A DNA stretch of 64,000 bases from Thinopyrum elongatum (taxonomy: Eukaryota; Streptophyta; Magnoliopsida; Poales; Poaceae). Under the pieces are notes generated by a model. The model was not told the DNA's origin. It saw only the letters and a list, made by a program, of their open reading frames with translations, and ran no database searches. Positions 8,667 to 19,589 of this stretch are shown one piece after another (the stretch's first letter is position 1; every line of letters starts with the position of its first letter). The stretch lies in the NCBI GenBank assembly GCA_011799875.1, contig CM022302.1:186860942-186924941 (forward strand). Direction: 5' to 3'. A program made the position numbers and the translations under genes.

Positions 8667-11600
8667 CTAATTGCGGTGCTCGCCTTCGACTCTCTGGATT
8701 TGGTCCACCCTCTCCACGATGGGCGCGACAAGGGCCTCTAGTGGCGCGGGGTCGTATCCCTTCGGCAAGCTTTTGAAGATGTTGCTGAAGTCGACGCCCG
8801 GGTTTCTGTATGCTATCTTCACCAACAACCTCCGGAGAACTCCCCGGCAAAGCCTGCGTGACTCGTCGGCCAGTTGAGCCTTGTGATTGACTTGGAGCTG
8901 TTGGAGTGCTTCTACTACTCCGTCGAAGAACTCGGCTAGCTTGACGCTAGTTTGCGTGTTCTTGTCGGTGGAGTACCCGAAGTCCGGCACCTTCAGGGCA
9001 GTCAGCTCCTTGTCGATGTCCTCGGCGGCGCTGGCAAGCCTGTCTGTGAAGATCCCCACGTTATCCCTGAACTTCTTGTGGGTCGCAATAGCGTCTTGAA
9101 GCAGACCCTTTTCCTTCTGGAGCTCTGTCATTAGAAGCCCTTCCCGCTTTCTGGTGGTGTCGAGCGTCTCCTTCAGCGTGGTCAGCTTCAGCTTCAGGTC
9201 TGCTCTGGAGTCGTTGGTGGCGGCAAGCAGATTGTTCTTCTTGGCTATGGTAACTTGCATCTCCGCCAAGGTGTGGGTCACCTTTGCCCTCTCACTTTCA
9301 AGCGTTGAGAGCTTGTCACCGTTTGCCTTGAGGGCGGCCTCTAGTCTTGCCACTTTCTCCTCCGTTTCCTTCCTGTTTACTTCTGCTGCAGCGACAGCGT
9401 TGGTGGCCTCCACCAACTTGCTGGCGTACTCTTGGGCCAAGGCTTCGATTTCCTTCTGGTGTTTTTGTGCCTGCCCCTGGGTCCGCTCTGCGACAAGTCT
9501 TGCCACCTCCTCGTCTTTCTGCTGGAGGGTTTTGGCAAGTTTCTTCTTGCGCTCGGCAAGTTCCTCTTCATGGGCATCAAGGTCCACTTTCCGCTGGTTC
9601 AGATCACCGGCCTGAGCAGACAACTCCTTGGCGGTCTCCTCCTGTTTTTGTTCACTGTCTTGCTTCATCAGGAGGAGGGCCTGCCGTTCTTCGGCCAGCT
9701 GTGCCCGCTTGACCTCTAACGCATTAAGAGATCGCGCGCGGACGTCCGCCAAGATCTCCGCGCGCCTCAACATGTCAGCTTCGGCCTTCTCGATGAGCGC
9801 CTCCCTGGAAGCTAGCTTCTCCCGTCGGGCGCGATGAAGATTCAGCAGCTTTTGGAGCAGTTGCTCCTCTTCAGACGTGCTGCTGCTGCTGGCGCCTGGC
9901 GCATCCACAAGCTGGAGCCCGGCAGTGGTAAGGATCTCCTCGTCCACAACATCCTCCTCGGTTGGCACTCTGGAGCCCACCGTCCAGGGGAGGCTGACGT
10001 AGACGTTCTCGCCGACCCGGATGTATTTGCTTGGCGGAGGCGAGTTGGGCGCTGCCGACTCTTCAGTGGTTGAGGGACCCGTGGTCGGAGTAGCGCCTGG
10101 TGCTCCTGTGGCCTCAGGGCCGTCAGTACGACCACCGGCTCCCTCGCCGGCCTCCTCAGCAGCCTTCTGGGCGGCCTCAGCTTCAGCAGCCTTGGCAGCT
10201 TCATCGGTGGGCGCCTTGGCGGTATTATCCTCGGCGGCCTTGCCGACCTCTTCGGCAGCCCTGGCAGCTTCTTCGTCGGCAAGCTTATCGGCCTTGGCAG
10301 CGGCGGCCTTGGCGGCCTCGTCGTCGACGTTCCCTGCGGTGTTCTCCTCGGCAGAAGAGTCAATGTTCATTGGCTCCACCGAGGAGGGCTCTGCCAACCC
10401 GAGAAGTAAAGCAAAAGAGCTTCAGGAAGAAATTCAAGAAGACAAAAGAAAGAAAGCAGAAAGAGTTTTGCGGCAAGTGGGTTTACCCGTGTTGAGCTCA
10501 GGAGCGGTGGGCTCCCCTCCCTCGTCAACGTTTGTCATTGGGGTGGGGTCGCCAGCGCTGGTGCTTGGCGCTTCGGCGCTTGCCGGCTCCTCTTCGTGGC
10601 TCGGCTCGCTAGTGGGAGCCCTTACCGGAGATCTTCTCCTTGGCGGTGTGGTCGAGGGGGGTGGTACTTCTGGAGCACCTTCAGATGGCTCCACTTGCTG
10701 CTCCTCTCCTACACGCCCAAAGATGTCAGTGACAAATGCTTGTTCCTCAGCGACCGCCAGCGAAAGGTAGTTGAAATACTTACGCTGGGGGCTGCGCTGG
10801 GGGCTGCGACGAGGGCTGGGCTCCGAGCTGGTCGGGATGGTCTCAGACGCTCCCCCGGTGGTTGCCGTGGGCTCATCTTCGACGACCACCACGGTCTTGC
10901 TCGTCGAGACCTTAGCTCTCTTCCTTATCCTCTCCGCCAAGGTTTCCTCCCTGCGGAAGCAAGGCCGGAGCGCGACAAGTGAGGACAGAAACAAAATCTT
11001 ACAAAGATTGAGGGTCGCGGCAAGGGAACTTACTCTTCCTCGTCGTCCTCTTCGCTGAGAGCGGAAAAATCAAAGTCCGCCTCCGTGTGAGGAGGGGGAG
11101 GAGGGGGAGCTGGGCTCCTTGGCCGCTTGGCGGGGGTAGTAGCAGCGGTCTTTGCTGACCCTGCTCCAGTTGCCGGGGCCGCGTGAGACGCTCCCGCAGC
11201 ACCAGCCCTTGCCGCGGTCGAGCGCGTCGAACGACGCTCCGGCGGTTGTTGAACTTCTTGCCGCTCAGCCACTTTGCCAAGCCTGCGAAGGCGTTTCCTC
11301 CTCAGAGGGGCTGGGGACTCTGACTGCGGTGGGCTTTCGATGCCCTCCTCGGAAGAGGAGCCCTCATCCTCCGAGCTACCTGACTCGTCGGCAGGCTGGC
11401 TTGGCCCGACATCCTTGCCGGGTGCGGCGAGCTCACCCTTCCCGGCAAGCATCCCCTGCTCGGCAAGGCTCTCCTTTTGTGCCTCGTCGAGCTCCGCCAA
11501 AGTATAACCAAAATCGCCAGCTTCCCTGGCGAGCCTGTCCTCCTCCACTCTTCGAGCAATGAATTCTATTTCTTGCTCAGTGGTGTTGCGGACGAGCCAC

Positions 11601-12667
11601 TCCTCCACCCGGACCTGCTTTTCGACCGTGGAGTCAAAGAATCGCCGCACGTCTTCTTCGAGCGGCACGTCCCAAGTTGCTTCAATGCTGTGCGCATTGC
11701 AGAGCGGCATCATAGCGATGATTGCACTCAATGCGGAGTTGTTGCAAAGGGGCACGATGTGCTTCGGCAGCGTGAACGCCTTGTCGCGCTTCTCTGGATC
11801 TGTCTCTTGCTTGAACAGTTCTCGCATGAAGAAGTCGTGCTGCAGAACTGTGAAGTTGTTGATCAGTCCAGGGCGCAGCCGCATGATATCGGCTGGGTTC
11901 TTCCAATTAGAGGCCGGCCTTCCTCTCTGCTGCAGAGAAGCAATGCGGCGGCGGAGGAAGTCTGCGCCAACCATCCCTATGGTGAGCCCGGCCTCCCTGA
12001 GCCGTATGATCCTGGTAGCGGCAATCTCCAGCTTCTTGTCCTGGGGATCCAGATCGCTCAAGTCCGTGCCATGTGCTGCTGGGGTCTTGCGAAGCTCACA
12101 GTATGGTGGCGGCTCGTCGTCAATGATCCAACACCATTCAGATCGGATTTCTCCCCATCTTGGGCGGAGATCCCCCTTCAGATAATGCTCCTTGGCGCCC
12201 AATCTTGAAACGAACGAGACGCCAACAGTGAGAGGCTCCCCCTTTTCAGCACGGGGAGTGAAGTAATGCCTGAACAGCGCGGTGTTGGGTACGACGCCGA
12301 CGAAGTTCTCGCACAGATGCGCGAATATTGCCATGGTGGATACGGCATTCGGTGTGAGATCCAGCAGACGGAGATTGAAGGTGTACATGACGTCGCTGAA
12401 GAAATCCGAGTACGGTGGGCAGAGCCCGCACCAAAAGTAGCAAGCGAAGAAGGGGTACTTGCTCACTTCGCTCTCGTCGATGGCTGGGCGAACGCGGGTG
12501 GCCGGATGCGCCTTGGTCCTCATGGCCCACATGCCTTGGAACTTGGCCTTCAGATCCGCCCCCGTGAGCGTCGGAGCGAAGAGCGCGTACTTCTGCCTCT
12601 TCAACTGCGTCTGGGTCTCCGTCCTTGAGGACTTCCCCGTCTTCCCCTTTTCTCCTTTGGGAGGCAT
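8667..12667 (-). CDS. Reverse-strand spliced gene of element A (Transposase_28-like core plus coiled coil)
   Basis: Three minus-strand exons: 12667-11034, 10950-10487 and 10390-8667. Introns of 83 and 96 bp have consensus borders: donor A/GTAAGT with acceptor TTCCGCAG, and donor GG/GTAAAC with a pyrimidine-rich tract and acceptor TTGGCAG. Both junctions rebuild a Glu codon and keep one frame, giving about 1,273 codons from ATG 12667 to the stop at 8667-8669. Exon 1 carries a conserved core (FFACYFWCGLCPPYSDFF, then IFAHLCENFVGVVPNTALFR, then a FLRRRIASLQQRGRPAS motif) of the type annotated as putative gypsy-type transposon / Transposase_28; its biochemical role is unknown. Exon 1 ends acidic, exon 2 is basic then Ser/Pro-rich, and exon 3 begins Ala/Glu-rich and continues as a long coiled coil to about 8950. 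It is better preserved than gag-pol in the same copy. Confidence 0.8.
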
Positions 12668-12830
12668 GGCAAAGGCGGAGCTGAGGTCCGAGGGAGATGC
12701 GGACGCGCGCGGTGGCAGAGGATTGGGAAACCGCTTTGTTTTGGAGCAGAGGAAGAAGAAGGCGGAGATTTGGAGATCGAGAATGGTGAGAGGAGTGTGT
12801 GAGTGCTTCTGCAGGTCCCTCCTTTTATGG

Positions 12831-12840
12831 GGAAAGATGC
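12831..12840 (-). promoter_or_regulatory. TATA-like box for the reverse gene of element A
   Basis: On the minus strand this reads CCATAAAAGG, about 165 bp upstream of ATG 12667, leaving room for a normal 5' leader. It lies inside the element, outside the LTR, so the reverse gene may have its own promoter. Inferred from position and sequence only. Confidence 0.5.
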
Positions 12841-13024
12841 GGAACCATCCGCCCCTTCGTCATTCGAGATAACTGCGCACGCTTCCCACGCTCCGCATTC
12901 AATGCACGACGCGTGGGAGAGCGTGCAATTAAACAGCGTAGAGACGTTTCGGCTTATCCCAGCCACGCGTGCCCGTGCACTGTTTGGGCCTGGCCCAACA
13001 ACGCCCGGCACCGTGTGTGGCCCA
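12841..13024. other. Upstream region of the reverse gene
   Basis: No gene seen. GC-rich sequence between the reverse-gene TATA-like box and the polypurine tract, expected to hold its upstream promoter elements. Confidence 0.4.
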
Positions 13025-13038
13025 GGCCCGGGGGCTCC
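13025..13038 (+). other. Polypurine tract of element A
   Basis: GGCCCGGGGGCTCC lies immediately before the TG of the 3' LTR, the usual place where plus-strand DNA synthesis is primed. Confidence 0.65.
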
Positions 13039-13999
13039 TGTCGGTGTACTAGAATAGGGGTACCCTAGTACCCCGTACTTGTGCACGGGCAGTAGCAGCA
13101 TCCCGCGGCCAGGCTTACGGGAGGACAGCCAGAGAGAAGCTCAAGGTTATTAAGCCATTCAAGAACAAAGTATACAAAGCAAGAGTCAAGGCCCCGGCAA
13201 GAGGAGCTTGCCGGGAGGGACAGTTGAGGCCCAGCCTGAGGTTTGCTGTAGCAGAGTACTTGCCCCGGCAAGTCATTGGCTGCGGCAAGGTATTGGCTGC
13301 GGCAAGGTACTTGCCCCGGCAAGTTACCTTGCGCGGCAAGCTGTCAGGTGCGGCAAGGTCTTGCCGCGGCAAGCGTTACTGTACCACTGTGCTACTGTGC
13401 TGCTCCGGTGCCTCTGCCAGCGTGGCGCTCTGGGTCCTTCCAAGCGTGTGTGGCAGGGCACTGTGTAGACGGCGGTACTCTGTAGCTAGCGGTGCAGGAG
13501 CAGGTGGGATAGGCTTTTCCCACGTCCAAGACGTCCGGGTACATGTATCTGGACAGCTAAGGCATGGGCATTTAATGCCCTTGTCCCCTGCCGTCAGTGG
13601 TAGGTAGGACATGTCATCCTAGTAATAATGGCCTTACTGTAGCAACTTTCCACCTCTACCTTTACTGTTTGCCACCTGTTGGTGACCCCTTTGTGCGTAT
13701 AAAAGGAGGCCCATAGGCAACGTGGAGGGGGGTTAGGAACTGGGAGATGGAGAACTCCAATATTGTACACAGCTACTCTGTACTGCAGCACTCCTGGAGC
13801 TAGAACAATCATCCAGATAATACACCAAAAAGCAGGAGTAGGGTTTTACGCATCCGTGCGGCCCGAACCTGGGTAAAATCTCTCTCGTGTGTTGTCGTGT
13901 TCTTCGCTAGATTTGCTCTTCGTGCGACCGTCTCTCCCTGCCGAACGTAAAGGGGTCCTTCCCTGGGTCCCATAGGTGATCGCGGATTCGTCCCCGACA
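13039..13999 (+). repeat. 3' LTR of element A
   Basis: 961 bp, TGTCGGTGTACTAG to CCCCGACA. Collinear with 161-1155 except for missing blocks in the GGCAAG-rich zone and about 10 substitutions. Followed by cacac, near-matching the 5' target duplication gacac. Confidence 0.92.
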
Positions 14000-15250
14000 C
14001 ACACAATTTTGCTTCTTCGAGGACCAACTCACCAAAGAGCGAGCAAGGAATTGGCACCCTCCAGAAGTTGACTTCCTCTCGACACAATCTCCCGCCCAAT
14101 CCGAGTCTGAATAACCCATGAGATCGAAGCTTGCTCCTTTGGGGTACCATAGGCCAAAGTTTGGGGTATGAGCCAAATATCGAAAGATTCGCTTGACCGC
14201 CACATAGTGGCTTTCCTTAGGTGCGGCTTGAAACTGTGCACAAATTCTCACACTCAACATGATATCCGGTCTAGATGCACAAAGGTAAAGCAAGGATCCA
14301 ATCATGGAGCGATATACCTTTTGATCCACCGCTTTACCATTGGGATCACTATCAAGCTTGCATTTGGTGGGCATGGGAAACTTGACCGGCTTGACATCAT
14401 CTAGCTTGAATCTCTTGAGCATGTCTTGGGTATACTTGGCTTGGTTGATGAACGTTCCTTCTCTCCTTTGATTGACTTCGAACCCAAGAAAGAACTTCAA
14501 CTCTCCCATCATAGACATCTCACACTTCTCGGTCATTAGTGTGGCAAACTCATCATTGAAAGATTTGTTAGGAGAACCAAAAATAATATCATCAACATAT
14601 AGTTGGCACATGAACAAATCCCCTTTGACCCTCTTAGTAAAAAGAGTGGGATCGATTTTCCCAATTTCAAACCCACAATCTTGCAACAACTCGGTAAGGT
14701 GCTCATACCACGCATGTGGGGCTTGTTTAAGGCCATAGAGTGCCTTTTTGAGTTTGTATACATGATTGGGGAGCTTGGGATCGTCGAATCCCGGAGGTTG
14801 TTTGACATATACTAACTCATTCAAAGGACCATTAAGAAATGCACTTTTCACATCCATTTGTTGCAACTTAAAATCATGATGAGATGCATATGCAAGCAAC
14901 ATGCAAGTAGATTCAAGACGTACAACGGGGGCAAAGATTTCACCGTAGTCGATACCCTCGACTTGGGAGTAGCCTTGTGCCCACCAATCTTGCCTTGTTT
15001 CGAACAACCACACCGTTCGCATCTTGCTTGTTCTTGAAGATCCATTTGGTCCCAATGACATTGTGTTCCTCCGTTGGCTTTGGCACTAATTCCCAAACTT
15101 GATTGCGCTCGAAGTTGTTGAGTTCATCATGCATGGCTTCAAGCCAATCCTCATCATCGAGCGCCTCATGTAACTTTTGGGGTAAAACACATGAAACAAA
15201 CGCGTGATGCTCACAAAAGTTTGACAATTGTTTACGAGTAGTTACTCCTT
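14000..15250 (-). pseudogene. pol: Copia reverse transcriptase and start of RNase H
   Basis: Read right to left: DWLEAMHDELNNFERNQVWELV (near 15140-15075), a frame break near 15000, then GIDYGEIFAPVVRLES, LQQMDVKSAFLNGPLNELVY, KLKKALYGLKQAPHAWYE, and LYVDDIIFGS with the catalytic YVDD near 14600. RNase H begins with MGYSDSDWAGD and ends at the element A insertion after SWSSKKQNC. The order IN-RT-RH and the YVDD box identify Copia. Confidence 0.88.
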
Positions 15251-16648
15251 TTCTCAAGCTTCCAAGAACATTCTCCATGACATGTTGTTGACGCTCGATC
15301 TTGGAAGCCACCTTGGCGGCACGGCGCTCTAAAAGTTCCTCAATAGGCATTTGAGGATTATCTTCTTGTTCATCTTGAGCTTGCCCTTGATCTTGAGAAG
15401 CCTCTTGATCTTGAGATTGCTCGGTTTCATGAACTTGATCTTGGGCATCACTTGGTGCAACACCATCATCATGAGGTTGATCTTGCCCTTGATCTTGTTC
15501 ACTTGGTTGAGGGTCTTCACTTTGTTCTTTGGAAGCGTGTGGGTCTAGTGTTGGTGATGGCTCCACTTGAGTAGAGCATTGTCCTTCTCCTTCGGCCACA
15601 AGGGGTTCCTCAATGGGGAGTATTTGACCAATCCCCATTATTCTTATGGCTTGAGGAGGAATTTCATCACCCACATCACAAAGACCACTTTGCTCCACCT
15701 GGGAGCCATTATTTTCATCAAACTCCGTGTTACACGTCTCCTCAATGAGTCTGGTGGACTTGTTGAGGACACGGTAAGCATGACAGTTTGTAGCATAACC
15801 AACAAATATGCTCTCTTGAGCTCTAGGTTCAAATTTAGATAAACGAACACCTTTCTTGAGAATGAAATACTTACAACCGAACACCCGAAAGTACTTGAGG
15901 TTGGGCTTATTACCGGTAAGTATCTCATATGGAGTCTTGTTCAAGCCTTTGCGAAGGTAGAGCCGATTGGATGCATGACATGCAGTGTTGATGGCTTCGG
16001 CCCAAAAGTTGTACGGAGATTTGAATTATATTCAGCCATCATGGTCCTTGCCGCATCCATCAATGTCCGGTTCTTCCTCTCGGCCACACCATTTTGTTGA
16101 GGGGTATAGGGTGCGACATATTGGTGCTTGATCCCCTCGTCACTAAGAAACTCATCCAAGGTGTAGTTCTTGAACTCGGTGCCATTGTCACTTCTAATCA
16201 TCAAAATCTTTGCTTCATGTTGACGTTGAGCTTCATTAGCAAAGTGGATGACGGTTTGTTGGGTCTCACTCTTCCTCTTGAAGAAGTATACCCATGTATA
16301 TCTTGAGTAGTCATCCATAATCACCAAGCAATACTTTCTTCCACCAAGACTATCAAAGGATGGAGGACCAAAGAGATCCATGTGAAGGAGCTCCAAGGGC
16401 CTCTTCGAGTAGATGATAGTCAAGGGTTGGTGAGCCGTCTCATGTAACTTTCCTTCAATACAAGCACTGCAAGCACGATCTTTGGCAAAACTCACATTTG
16501 TTAGTCCACGGGCATGATCCCCTTTGAGGAGACTTTGCAAATATCTCATATTGACATGGGCTAGTCGACGATGCCAAAGCCAACTCACATCAACTTTAGC
16601 CATTAGGCAAGCCGCGGTCTTAGAGGGTCGCTCCGAAAAGTTCACCAC
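15251..16648 (-). pseudogene. pol: Copia integrase and integrase-RT linker
   Basis: Begins with the GAG-pre-integrase zinc site (LWHRRLAHVN, then CSACIEGK) and the DDE core: Asp in LLHMDLFGP, Asp in IRSDNGTEF, Glu in GVAERKNRTLMDAARTM. A frame break near 15945 separates the core from its C-terminal part (TPYEILTGNKPNLKYFRVFG). The linker to RT (about 15590-15340) is a low-complexity, Gln/Asp/Glu-rich run (EQDQGQDQPHDDG and similar). Confidence 0.85.
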
Positions 16649-16660
16649 ATAGAGACCGTT

Positions 16661-16990
16661 CTAGACATGCCCAACAAAAGCTACTTTAAGAGTCTTGCTC
16701 CACAAAAGGGCCACGGTATCGAGATCAAAGAATGTTGCAAAGCCCATAAGTGCAAGTTGATGAACAGAAAGCAAATTATATGTAAGGGACTCAACAAGCA
16801 TGACCTTCTCAATAGATAAATCTTGAGAGATGACCACCTTGCCATGTCCCAATACCTTAGATGTTGAAGCATCACCGAACTGGACATGGGTGGGCATAGA
16901 TGGAATTGGGTGCACATCCACCACCAAGTCCTTGCTCCCCGATCATATGATTTGTTGCTCCACTATCGAGCAACCATGACACCCCACCGG
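16661..16990 (-). pseudogene. pol: Copia protease
   Basis: Minus-strand WLLDSGATNHMIG (about 16975-16937) is the Copia aspartic protease site. A frame break follows and the domain continues as HVQFGDASTSKVLGHGKV and YNLLSVHQLALMGF to 16661. The protease releases gag, integrase and RT from the polyprotein; frame breaks inactivate it here. Confidence 0.8.
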
Positions 16991-16999
16991 AAGCAAACT

Positions 17000-19538
17000 C
17001 CTACAAGAGATCAATGCTTGGATTTAGGTACCCATTTTTGAATGGGTCCTTTGATGTTAGTAACAAGCATCTTAGGAACCCAAATAGACCATTCAATGTA
17101 CTCATAAGAAGAACCAACAAATTTGGCATAAACATGCCCATCACTAGCACGGCACAAAACATAAGAGGGGTTAAAGTCGCCGGCTTTGTTGGTAGGGGCG
17201 GTTTTTCCCTTCTTGGCATTAATTACCACCCAATTCCTTGTTCTTCTTCTTCTCATGAGTACCCTCACCCGCCTTGATAAAGGTTTCCTTGAGCGGGAGA
17301 GGTTGCTTGGTCTTGTTCTTCTTTTTGTTCTTTGACTTGGGTACAAATCCAAGTCCTTCCTTTCCCACAACTTCCTTTTGATTACTCAAAAGGTCATTGA
17401 GGTTCTTCTCGGCTTGTACGCATGTCACAAGGCCCTTCTCAAGTTGCTCTTTCAACTTGGCATTTTCCTCCACAAGATGCACATGCTCACAACAAGGGTT
17501 AGTAGCATGGGCATTATCAATTAAGACGAAAGGAGGACATGTGGAAATCTCCTTGGTTAGCTTTACTTGGAGTTGATCATGAGACTCCTTGAGAGAAGCA
17601 TGAACACCCTTCAAGACCTTGTGAGCCTTGTCAAGTGTATCAAACTCTTCCTTGAGTCTATCATGGCCAACCCCAAGTGCAACTTTCTCGGATTTAAGCA
17701 CACGAGTAAGAACAATAGCATGATCAAGATCTTTTTGCAATTTAGCATGATCAACGTTGTGTGACTCCTCAAGAGTCAAACGAAGAACTCACTCTTCCTC
17801 TAGAGCAATGGAAAGATCGCCATCTCATCGGCATAGTCATGACTATGCCCCTCCAACTTGGAGATAGTACCCTCATGGGACTCAATGATATCATTGGCCT
17901 CACCAAGTTGTTCCAAGAGAGCAACAAAGTGCTTCTTGGAATCACCCTTGAGCTTACTCACAAACTTGGTAAACTCATTCTCATTAACATTCACCACCTC
18001 ACTATCATCAACACAATCTAACAATGAAGGAGTATTAGTGATGGTGGTTTTGATGTTTGAGGTTACCTTGTTGATACCTTTGGCCATGAGACACTTGGCA
18101 ATGGTGTTCTCGTTGGGGGCGCCGAAGAGAGACACCTTGGAGGGGGAAGATGTGGCAATGGCCATGGTTACCGTTGCCATTCCTTCACCACTTGTATCTT
18201 CATCATCATCATCGGAGGCGTACTCTTCATGTGCCACCAAGCCCTTTGGAGGTATCTTCTTGGTGAAGTTGTTCTTGCTTGGGAAAGACTTGGCTTTGTC
18301 TTTGCGAATGAGTTTGCCACCATTGTCTTCCCTCTTCTCATAAGGGCACTCCGCTACAAAGTGACTCACATTGCTGCAATTGTAGCAAGTCCTCACACGT
18401 TGCTTGTTCTTTGAGCCACTTGAGTTGTTCTTGGTGAAGTTGGGCCTTGAGTTCCTCTTGTTGCCCCAAAATTGCCTTGACGCAAGAGCCATGTGCTCAT
18501 GGTAAGCATATTTGGTGTCCTCGGGGCAACTCTCCTCTTCTTCTTTTGGAATGGCCTTGGCCTTCAAGGCAAGAGTGGGTGAGCTTTTCTTTGACCGGAC
18601 ACAAGCAAGAGCATTGTCGGCGGTCTTGTTCATGATGTTCATGGCAATAAACTCATCCAACACTTCACTTGAGGTTAAGGTGTGGAAGTTCGGCCTTTGA
18701 CGAATCACGGAGGACATGGCCTTGTTGAATGGCATGATGGCCTTTAGAAACTTGCGCTTGATCCAATTATCATCTGTATCCTTGCTCCCATGGTCTTGGA
18801 GAGCAACCGCAAGAGTTATCACCCTCCGGTAGAGATCACACGGATCCTCATCTTCTAGCATCATGAATTCATCGGCCTCATCAAGGACTACTTCAAAGTT
18901 GGATCGTTGGATGCTTGAGCTCCCCTTGTACAAAGATATGATGTGTTCCCAACAATCCTTTGCACGAGTGAAGGGACGCAAGTGAGATAGATCTTTGGGA
19001 GGAACTCATCTTGAAGGATGAACAAAGCGGAGTGGTTGTATTGATTGTCCACTTCTTCTCTTGGGGTGAGGTTGTTTGGATCATGTGGGTAGAAGCCTTG
19101 CTCAATGATTCTCCAAAGGTTTGTTGAGCTGTGATTCAAATGAGACTTGATGCGAAAAACCCAATTAGCAAAATCACCCTTAACAAGCTTAGGAGGAGGA
19201 CCAAGATGGTTAATGCGCGGTGTAGGGACCGGTCCTCCATAGACCAGGGGAGGGGGAACCGAGGCAAAGGTTCCCGTCCCATTCTTGTTGTGAGGGGAAG
19301 AAGTTTGAGTACCTTTAGCCGCTTCCTTGCCGGAATTGGCCTCCGACTCTGATGCGGTGGGATTAACCACAAGCAAAGGATCGGGAGTGGCTTTCAACCC
19401 CTCAAGCAATTCTTTAAGCATGGACTTGACTTCGGTCGTCATAGACGTCTTAAGTGAAGCCATGGCTTCATTTAAGTCGTCTCGTGTGATCAAAGTCAAC
19501 TCCACGTCCTCGGGCATTTCCTCCTCGGTGTCAACCAT
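17000..19538 (-). pseudogene. gag: Copia gag with zinc knuckle
   Basis: ATG at 19538 (MVDTEEEMPEDVE) starts an acidic N-terminus. A gag core follows (VKGDFANWVFRIKSHLNHSS, then a frame break near 18900-18980, ITLAVALQDHGSKD, FLKAIMPFNKAMSSVIRQ). The zinc knuckle CYNCSNVSHFVAEC (CX2CX4HX4C) lies near 18390-18350. Downstream comes a long coiled-coil-rich extension (17779-17219) typical of SIRE-type gag, then a short stretch leading to the protease. At least two frame changes disable it. Confidence 0.83.
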
Positions 19539-19575
19539 ACTCTTCGGGTGGTGAAACCCTTAATAAAGAGACGAG

Positions 19576-19587
19576 GCTCTGATACCA
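19576..19587 (-). other. Primer binding site of the Copia element
   Basis: The minus strand reads TGGTATCAGAGC, complementary to the 3' end of initiator tRNA-Met, two bases inside the LTR end at 19590. Confidence 0.9.
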
Positions 19588-19589
19588 AT

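Larger units (their letters stand above)
161..13999 (+). mobile_element. Element A: Tat-like Ty3/Gypsy retrotransposon with a reverse-strand gene
   Basis: A complete 13.8-kb LTR retrotransposon. LTRs (161-1155 and 13039-13999) start TGTCGGTG and end CCCCGACA. Inside are a primer binding site, gag-protease, reverse transcriptase, RNase H, integrase, a convergent reverse-strand gene and a polypurine tract. By eye the LTRs differ at about 10 substitutions plus indels in a repeated-motif region, roughly 1%, so the insertion is young. Despite this, the gag-pol frame carries stop codons (4088, 5165, 5747) and frame breaks (near 1500 and 5900), so this copy looks unable to make its own enzymes. The VDGG protease and the extra reverse gene fit the Tat lineage, known for additional ORFs between pol and the 3' LTR. 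The lineage call is inference. Confidence 0.9.

Noticed and set aside
8671..10770. Many plus-strand frames opposite the reverse gene of element A
   Set aside because: Ser/Ala/Leu-rich mirror images of the coiled-coil gene on the minus strand, with no motifs; shadows of a GC-rich gene.
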